A stretch of DNA of 64,000 nt from assembly GCA_020634815.1 (NCBI GenBank), contig JACKBA010000036.1:1-64000 (forward strand), written 5' to 3'. The notes beneath the pieces are model-generated. The model searched no databases, was not told the origin of the DNA, and saw nothing but the letters and a program-made list of their open reading frames with translations. Source of the stretch: Caldilineaceae bacterium (GTDB lineage: Bacteria > Chloroflexota > Anaerolineae > Caldilineales > Caldilineaceae). Every line of letters begins with the position of its first letter. Within the stretch, counting starts at the first letter, position 1. The position numbers and the translations under genes were made by a program. Of this stretch, positions 59,268 to 64,000 are shown one piece after another.

Positions 59268-60032
59268 ATGTCATATCCATTTCCGGGCATGAATCCGTGG
59301 TTGGAGAATCCGACGTTGTGGCGAGACGTCCACCAACGGCTAATCACCGCGTTGGCGGATCGGCTGGCGCCGCAGTTGGAACCGCGCTATTTTGTCGCCG
59401 TGGAGACGCATACCTACATCTCAACCGCGCCGTCGCTGCCGATTCAGTCCCGTTACCCCGATGTGAGCGTCCTCAAGCTCAGCGATACGGCCCAGCCGTA
59501 CGCTGCCGAAAGTCCACCCACCCTGCCTGTGGTCGTCGAGATACCGTTGCCGGAGCCTTTCGAAGAACCCTTCCTGGAGGTGCGGCTCGTGCCCGACGGC
59601 GAGGTGGTGACCGTCATCGAGTTGCTCTCCCATACCAACAAGCGCGCCGGCGATGAACGCCGGAGTTACCTGCAAAAACGTGAGGCGTTGATCGACAGTG
59701 ACGTGCACTTTGTCGAAATCGACCTGCTGCGCGCCCATCCGCCCATGCCCTATACTGAGCATCGACTGGCCGACTATCGCATCTTCATTCATCGTCGGGA
59801 GATGAACCGCAAGGCGCACCTCTATCCCTTCACCGTCCAGCAGGCGATCCCGACCTTTCCCCTGCCGCTGCTGCCCGGCGATCAGGAGCCGTTGGTCGAT
59901 CTGGGCGCGCTGTTGCACGAGTTGTACGATCGCGCTCGCTACCGGCTCGTAATCGACTACGGCAACCCACCGGCGCCGGCTCTGACTGACGAGGATGCCG
60001 CCTGGGCCGCCGCGTCTCTTGCCCCCGGCTAG
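59268..60032 (+). CDS. DUF4058-family protein
   Basis: 254 residues from the ATG at 59268; a longer frame from 59115 has no support. The opening SYPFPGMNPWLENPTLWRDVHQRLITALAD, the PDVSVL element, VVEIPLP, and VIELLSHTNKRAGDERRSYLQKREALIDSDVHFVEIDLLR are the recognised DUF4058 features, including the conserved E and K..R residues of a PD-(D/E)XK-like core. The family is abundant in cyanobacteria and Chloroflexota and has no established function; a nuclease-like fold has been suggested. The stop overlaps that of the opposite-strand regulator by 4 bases. Some C-terminal positions vary among copies. Confidence 0.88.
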   Translation: MSYPFPGMNPWLENPTLWRDVHQRLITALADRLAPQLEPRYFVAVETHTYISTAPSLPIQSRYPDVSVLKLSDTAQPYAAESPPTLPVVVEIPLPEPFEEPFLEVRLVPDGEVVTVIELLSHTNKRAGDERRSYLQKREALIDSDVHFVEIDLLRAHPPMPYTEHRLADYRIFIHRREMNRKAHLYPFTVQQAIPTFPLPLLPGDQEPLVDLGALLHELYDRARYRLVIDYGNPPAPALTDEDAAWAAASLAPG

Positions 60033-63000
60033 TCCGACGCTGGGGGGATGTTCGCATGATTGGCATCGCCGGGATCATCCCGTTGACGCGCCGCCTCCGC
60101 CAGGCTCAACAGAATCGGCCGTAGCGCACGCTGCGAACCAAGGCTTTCCGCCGCAGAGCGTGCGTCCTCTAGCACCGCCTGGGCAGCGCCCATAGCCCCC
60201 AGCCCCAGGAGCGCCCGCGCCTTGAGATGCAGCACGTCCGGGCGCAGATACCAGAGGCCGGCCGCGTCGAGATCCCGGAAGAGGTCGTCCATCAGCGCGA
60301 TGGCCGCCGCGTGGTCGCCGTTCGCCAACGCATATTCGCCCTGCGCCAGCCCCACCCGCACCCACATGAAGGGCATGTAGCCAAACTGCGCCTTGAGCGT
60401 CCGGTAGTCGGTGAGCGACGCCATCAGCGCGGCCGCGGCCGCGCCATCGCCCCGGCGCAGATGCAGCGTGACGAGCGCCGCGTGTGACCAGCAGCGCAGG
60501 ATGGGCAGTTGTGCTTCGGCCGTGGCGTGCGCCCGCTCGGCCAGCGCCAGCCCGCGGTCGATGTCGCCCAGTTCGCCGCAGAGCAGCCCCAGGTCGGCCA
60601 GCGTGCCGGTCAGCGGCGTCAGGCTGTTGACCGCCTCGGCCATGGCGATGTCTTCCTCCATGATGGCCAGCGCCTTGTCGATCTCGCCGCGCTCCCAGTG
60701 GACAAAGCCGATCATGAAGTGGCTCAGCGCCTGCGCGTCGCGGTTGTGGCTCTCCTGGCCCAGGCGAAAGGCTTCCTCGGCGTAGACTTCGGCCTGATCG
60801 TAGCGGCCCATGGCCAGGTGAATCCAGTGCAGCCGCATGAGCGTTTCCGACAGCATGGGCAGATTGCCCAGCGTCTGCCAGCAATCGCGCGCCTCGCCGA
60901 GCGCCTGGCGCGCTCGCTCCCACTGGTCGTTCCCCGCGTAGGCATAGAAGATGTCGTGGAGCGTAAAGGCGCGCTGCTCCGGCAGGTCGAGCCGCTGCAC
61001 CAGCGCCAGCGCCTGCTCCCCATAGGCCAGCCGCTGCGCCCGGTCGCCGCCCGTGTACGCGCTCAGGATGAGCAGGTTCCACAGGATGCGCGCCTCGGCC
61101 GCCTGGTCGCCCAGCGCGCGCGCCAGCCCGCGGGCCCGCTCCAACAAGAGCTGGCCGCGCGCGGGGTTGCGTGCAAAGTTCACCGTGGTGCGGATCGTGG
61201 CACGGGCGAGAAGCGAGGCCAGCACCATGCCCTGGTCGCTGCGTGCCTGGGCTGCCCGCTCCATCTCCGTGTAGACCGCCACGGCTTCGTCATAGGCGGC
61301 CGACAGCTCCAGGATACGCCCGAGTTGCGTGTAGAGCCGGCTCAGTTGGTCGCCGGCGATGGCGCCCGGCTCCTGCGCCAGGGCCAGGGCGCGGCGATAG
61401 GCGGCTACGGCCTCCGTGCCGGCATAGATGGCCGCGGCCTGGTCGCCCGCCACGGTGAAGAAATGCACCGCCTGGCGCGCGTCGCCGGCAATGGCATAGT
61501 GGCGCGCCAGGTGCGGCGCGATGGTGTGGGCGCGATCGCCGTAGTGGAGCACCAGCGCATCGGCCACGGCGCGGTGCAGGCAGGCGCGGCGCATGGCATC
61601 CAGGCTGTTGTAGATGTACTGCTGAAAGAGGATGTGCCGGAAGCGGTAGGTGGTCAACGGCCCGGCGCCGGCCTGTTGGCTCCCCTGCATCGTGATCAAC
61701 TGGTGCTCGCGCTCCAGCAGCGCGCCGAACAGCACCGCGGCCTGCTGCGCGTCGTCGCCGTGCGCCTGGGCGACGATCTCGGCGCTGAAGCTCTCGCCGG
61801 CGACGCTGGCAACTTGTAGCAGCTCTTGCAACGGCAGCGGCAGGCGGCCCACGCGCTCCCGGATGATCCCCTCGACGCGCGCCGGCACGATCTCCCACGC
61901 CAGCACGGGGCTTGCGATCCACGCCCCTGTGTCGTCCTGCACCAGGTCGCCGCGCGCTTGCAGGCCGTGCAGCAGCTCGACCGTGAAGAGCGGATGGCCG
62001 CCGGTCTGCCGGTAGAGCGCCTCGCGAAAGGCGGTGTCCAGCCGGTTCGGCTCGCGATCCACCAGCGCGTCGACAAAGTGGCGCCCGTCGGCCTGGTTGA
62101 GCCGTACGTGAATCTCGCCAAAGGTGCGCTGTAGCTCGTTGAGCAGCGGCTCCAGCGGGTGGCGCTCGCCGGCGCGCCCCAGGGCCACCTCCGCCGCCCG
62201 GTAGATCCCGACGATCAGGATGCGCTGGCCCTGGAGATGGCGGCTCAGATGAAAGAGCAGCCCGATGGAACCGGCGTCCGCCCATTGCAGGTCGTCGACG
62301 ACCAACAGCAGCGGCTGCCGGCGTGCCAGGCTCTGCAACACCCGCGTGTAGTGCGCAAAGAGATTGCCCTGGTTGAGGGCGGACGGCGCCGGACGCTGTG
62401 CGCGCTGGGCGACCAGCGCCTGGAGCCGCGCAATCGCCGCCTGGCTCTGGTCCGTGGCCGCGGCCTCGGCGCGAGCGAGCAGCGCGCTCCCCGCCAGAAA
62501 GGTCTCGACCAGGTCCGGCCCGTCATCGAGGATCGCCTGCACTGCGTGCGGCACGCCGTGCCACAGGCGCCGGGCATAGGTCGAGTGCATGGCGCCGGCG
62601 ACCCAACGCCCCTCGATGTCGCCGGTCAGCAGTTCCAGGATCTCGCGAAAGGGCAGGTAGGGATCGCCCATGCCGGTGTAGGCGTTGCAGTTGCCGCCCG
62701 CGGCGACCAGCCCGGCGTGCGCGGCCTGGCTGCGCCGCACAAACTCCTGCGCCAGCATGCTCTTGCCGTCGCCCGCCTCGCCGCTGATGAGGACGATGCC
62801 GCCCTGGCCGGCCAGCGCGCCGTCCAGGCGCGCGGCGAGCCAGGCCAGCTCGCCTTCGCGGGCGACCGGGCGGGCATCGTCGTCGCGCGCGTCATCGTCC
62901 GCCGCCAGGAGGAACGCGGGCAGCGAGCGCAGATGGGGCGCGGCCAGCGGCGTGGCGACGAACTCGCCGCGCGCCATGCGCAGGAAGGGCAGCCGATCGG

Positions 63001-63202
63001 GGTCGGGGATTGCCAGGGCGCCGGCCAGCAGCTCGGCGACCTCGGGCGAGGGGCGGCGCTCGTCCCGTTCGATCTTCTTGATGGTGCTGGGCGAACAGTA
63101 CACGCGCTGCGCCAGCGCCGGACGCGTCAACCCAAGGGCCAGCCGTCGCTGCTGTACCCAGGCGCCAAACGATAGATCGTGGGTCATCTCGTTCGCCGGC
63201 AT
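60029..63202 (-). CDS. HTH-STAND-TPR transcriptional regulator (large ATP-dependent regulator)
   Basis: 1,057 residues. An N-terminal XRE-type helix-turn-helix (residues ~12-70; WVQQRRLALGLTRPALAQRVYCSPSTIKKIERDERRPS) precedes a STAND/AAA-type NTPase: SGEAGDGKSML (Walker A, ~140-150), LLLVVDDLQWAD (Walker B) and the winged-helix region (ASVAGESFSAEIVAQ), as in MalT/LuxR-large regulators. The C-terminal ~450 residues form TPR-like repeats (AHYTRVLQ..., then repeated YAEEAFRLGQE and LALAERAHATAEAQ patterns) that sense ligand or partner. In such proteins DNA binding is released by ligand-driven oligomerisation. Here the HTH is at the front rather than at the back. Start at 63202 (AGGA 6 bases upstream) or 63187. 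It may control the MDR gene, but that is only proximity. Confidence 0.82.
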   Translation of the reverse strand: MPANEMTHDLSFGAWVQQRRLALGLTRPALAQRVYCSPSTIKKIERDERRPSPEVAELLAGALAIPDPDRLPFLRMARGEFVATPLAAPHLRSLPAFLLAADDDARDDDARPVAREGELAWLAARLDGALAGQGGIVLISGEAGDGKSMLAQEFVRRSQAAHAGLVAAGGNCNAYTGMGDPYLPFREILELLTGDIEGRWVAGAMHSTYARRLWHGVPHAVQAILDDGPDLVETFLAGSALLARAEAAATDQSQAAIARLQALVAQRAQRPAPSALNQGNLFAHYTRVLQSLARRQPLLLVVDDLQWADAGSIGLLFHLSRHLQGQRILIVGIYRAAEVALGRAGERHPLEPLLNELQRTFGEIHVRLNQADGRHFVDALVDREPNRLDTAFREALYRQTGGHPLFTVELLHGLQARGDLVQDDTGAWIASPVLAWEIVPARVEGIIRERVGRLPLPLQELLQVASVAGESFSAEIVAQAHGDDAQQAAVLFGALLEREHQLITMQGSQQAGAGPLTTYRFRHILFQQYIYNSLDAMRRACLHRAVADALVLHYGDRAHTIAPHLARHYAIAGDARQAVHFFTVAGDQAAAIYAGTEAVAAYRRALALAQEPGAIAGDQLSRLYTQLGRILELSAAYDEAVAVYTEMERAAQARSDQGMVLASLLARATIRTTVNFARNPARGQLLLERARGLARALGDQAAEARILWNLLILSAYTGGDRAQRLAYGEQALALVQRLDLPEQRAFTLHDIFYAYAGNDQWERARQALGEARDCWQTLGNLPMLSETLMRLHWIHLAMGRYDQAEVYAEEAFRLGQESHNRDAQALSHFMIGFVHWERGEIDKALAIMEEDIAMAEAVNSLTPLTGTLADLGLLCGELGDIDRGLALAERAHATAEAQLPILRCWSHAALVTLHLRRGDGAAAAALMASLTDYRTLKAQFGYMPFMWVRVGLAQGEYALANGDHAAAIALMDDLFRDLDAAGLWYLRPDVLHLKARALLGLGAMGAAQAVLEDARSAAESLGSQRALRPILLSLAEAARQRDDPGDANHANIPPASD

Positions 63203-63351
63203 CGTCGATCCTGCTGCGTGTGAAGCGCACCGGTCGCATGCCGGCGGCGCTGCCCGGGCGGGGCTCAAGCCTTGCAACTATGTGTACCCTGTTCTGTTTC
63301 TCAGTTTAGCAGTCAAGCCGGCGCGAGGCAACCGTTTCGTCCCGCTCCCGA

Positions 63352-64000
63352 TCACGCCACCGTGATCACGACATTCCCCTTCTTGTGGCCCTGGTCGACA
63401 TAGCGGTGCGCCGCGACGATCTCGTCTAGCGGATAGCGCCGGTCGATTACGGGGCGCAGCTTGCCTGCCTCGATCAGTTCCTTGAGGGCGAGCAGATTCT
63501 CCACAGTGTCGCCGCCGTCGGACGCGTTGAGGACATTCAGGTACGCGCCATCCTGGCGCAGCACGCTTCTGGCTTGTGCCGGCGCGGCCTTCCCCACGGC
63601 ATCGAAAACGACGGCGTAGCGCTCCTCTGTGGCGGAGAAATCCTGCTGCGTGTAGTCGATGACCGTTTCCGCGCCCAGCGAGCGCACGAGGTCCAGGTTT
63701 GCGGTGCTGCATACGCCCGTGACGCGCGCGTCGAAGGCATGCCGGGCCAGTTGCACGGCGTAGGTGCCCACGGCGCCGGACGCGCCATAGATGAGCACCT
63801 GCTGGCCGGGCTGGATGTGCGCCTTCTTGAGGCATTGCAGCGCCGTCATTCCCGCGCCCGGCACGGCGGCCGCCTCCGCGTAGGAGAGGTTCGCCGGCTT
63901 GATGGCGAGCACGCCGCTCTCCGGCAGGCACTTGTACTCGGCATAGCCGCCGAAATTGACGGCGAAGGTCGACGCAAAGATGGCGTCGCCCGGCTGAAAG
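63352..64000 (-). CDS. Zinc-independent MDR-family quinone oxidoreductase / alcohol dehydrogenase, N-terminal part cut by window edge
   Basis: The frame is open to base 64000, so the gene continues to the right; at least 215 residues are here. LPESGVLAIKPANLSYAEAAAVPGAGMTALQCL, the Rossmann GASGAVGTYAVQLARHAF, DARVTGVCST and VVFDAVGK are the markers of the medium-chain dehydrogenase/reductase family, with a C-terminal DEIVAAHRYVDQGHKKGNVVI. The LAIKPANLSY segment and the lack of the zinc-binding loop in the visible part suggest a zinc-free quinone oxidoreductase using NADPH. Substrate unknown. The N-terminal catalytic domain is outside the window. Confidence 0.88.
   Translation of the reverse strand, partial: FQPGDAIFASTFAVNFGGYAEYKCLPESGVLAIKPANLSYAEAAAVPGAGMTALQCLKKAHIQPGQQVLIYGASGAVGTYAVQLARHAFDARVTGVCSTANLDLVRSLGAETVIDYTQQDFSATEERYAVVFDAVGKAAPAQARSVLRQDGAYLNVLNASDGGDTVENLLALKELIEAGKLRPVIDRRYPLDEIVAAHRYVDQGHKKGNVVITVA

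Overview
The window is about 64 kb of GC-rich DNA from a free-living bacterium, most likely a Chloroflexota (Caldilineales/Anaerolineae-like). This is inferred from gene content: large secreted proteins with Thr/Pro linkers that end in a short LPAI-type tail, a Ycf45-like R3H ATPase, a DarA-tmk pair, a CHAT/EAD1 conflict module, DUF4058, and short TTGACC-type repeats. No rRNA, tRNA, CRISPR array, transposase or phage gene was found.

Layout. 1-5.2 kb: sugar-nucleotide genes (the 3' part of rfbF lies outside the window, plus a cytidylyltransferase/GHMP-kinase fusion), a UvrD-like helicase, and a Phd/RelE toxin-antitoxin pair with its own promoter and operator. 5.3-13 kb: mostly minus-strand housekeeping genes: a CocE-type hydrolase, a YhhN membrane protein, an isoprenylcysteine-methyltransferase-like protein, malQ, rhomboid-gmk (ATGA coupled), a FmdB zinc ribbon, darA-tmk. 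13-23.8 kb: R3H ATPase with a GNAT-like partner, two secreted/lipoproteins flanking a bidirectional terminator, an M24 peptidase, a membrane protein, a 22-copy heptamer array and a penicillin acylase. 24-30 kb: a tungsten/molybdenum aldehyde:ferredoxin oxidoreductase-family gene with a consensus promoter, a secreted subtilase and an RDD protein.

30-34 kb holds the most interesting system: a CHAT caspase-like protease and a large P-loop ATPase, encoded in tandem and each ending in the same EAD1 adaptor domain. EAD domains are known to bring effectors and NTPases together by homotypic contact, so this looks like a compact NTP-dependent immunity or cell-suicide device. An AT-rich palindrome lies between the two genes and a 21-bp inverted repeat lies upstream of them.

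35-41 kb is a urease cluster in the order ureF-ureD-ureA-ureB-ureC-ureG. UreE is absent, UreG carries a C-terminal extension of about 200 residues, and a repeat-rich spacer splits ureD from ureA. 41-56.4 kb: a GNAT enzyme, a secreted three-repeat protein and a giant surface protein (about 4,140 residues if its frame is restored) with LamG, Fn3, metallophosphoesterase, InlB-like, DUF11 and sixteen cadherin-like 90-residue repeats. Its reading frame is disrupted near 45.36-45.54 kb. 57-64 kb: a small P-loop kinase, a duplicated SnoaL-like lipoprotein, an ester cyclase-like protein, DUF4058, an HTH-STAND-TPR regulator and a truncated MDR oxidoreductase.

All calls rest on reading the sequence and on recognising motifs; no database search was run.
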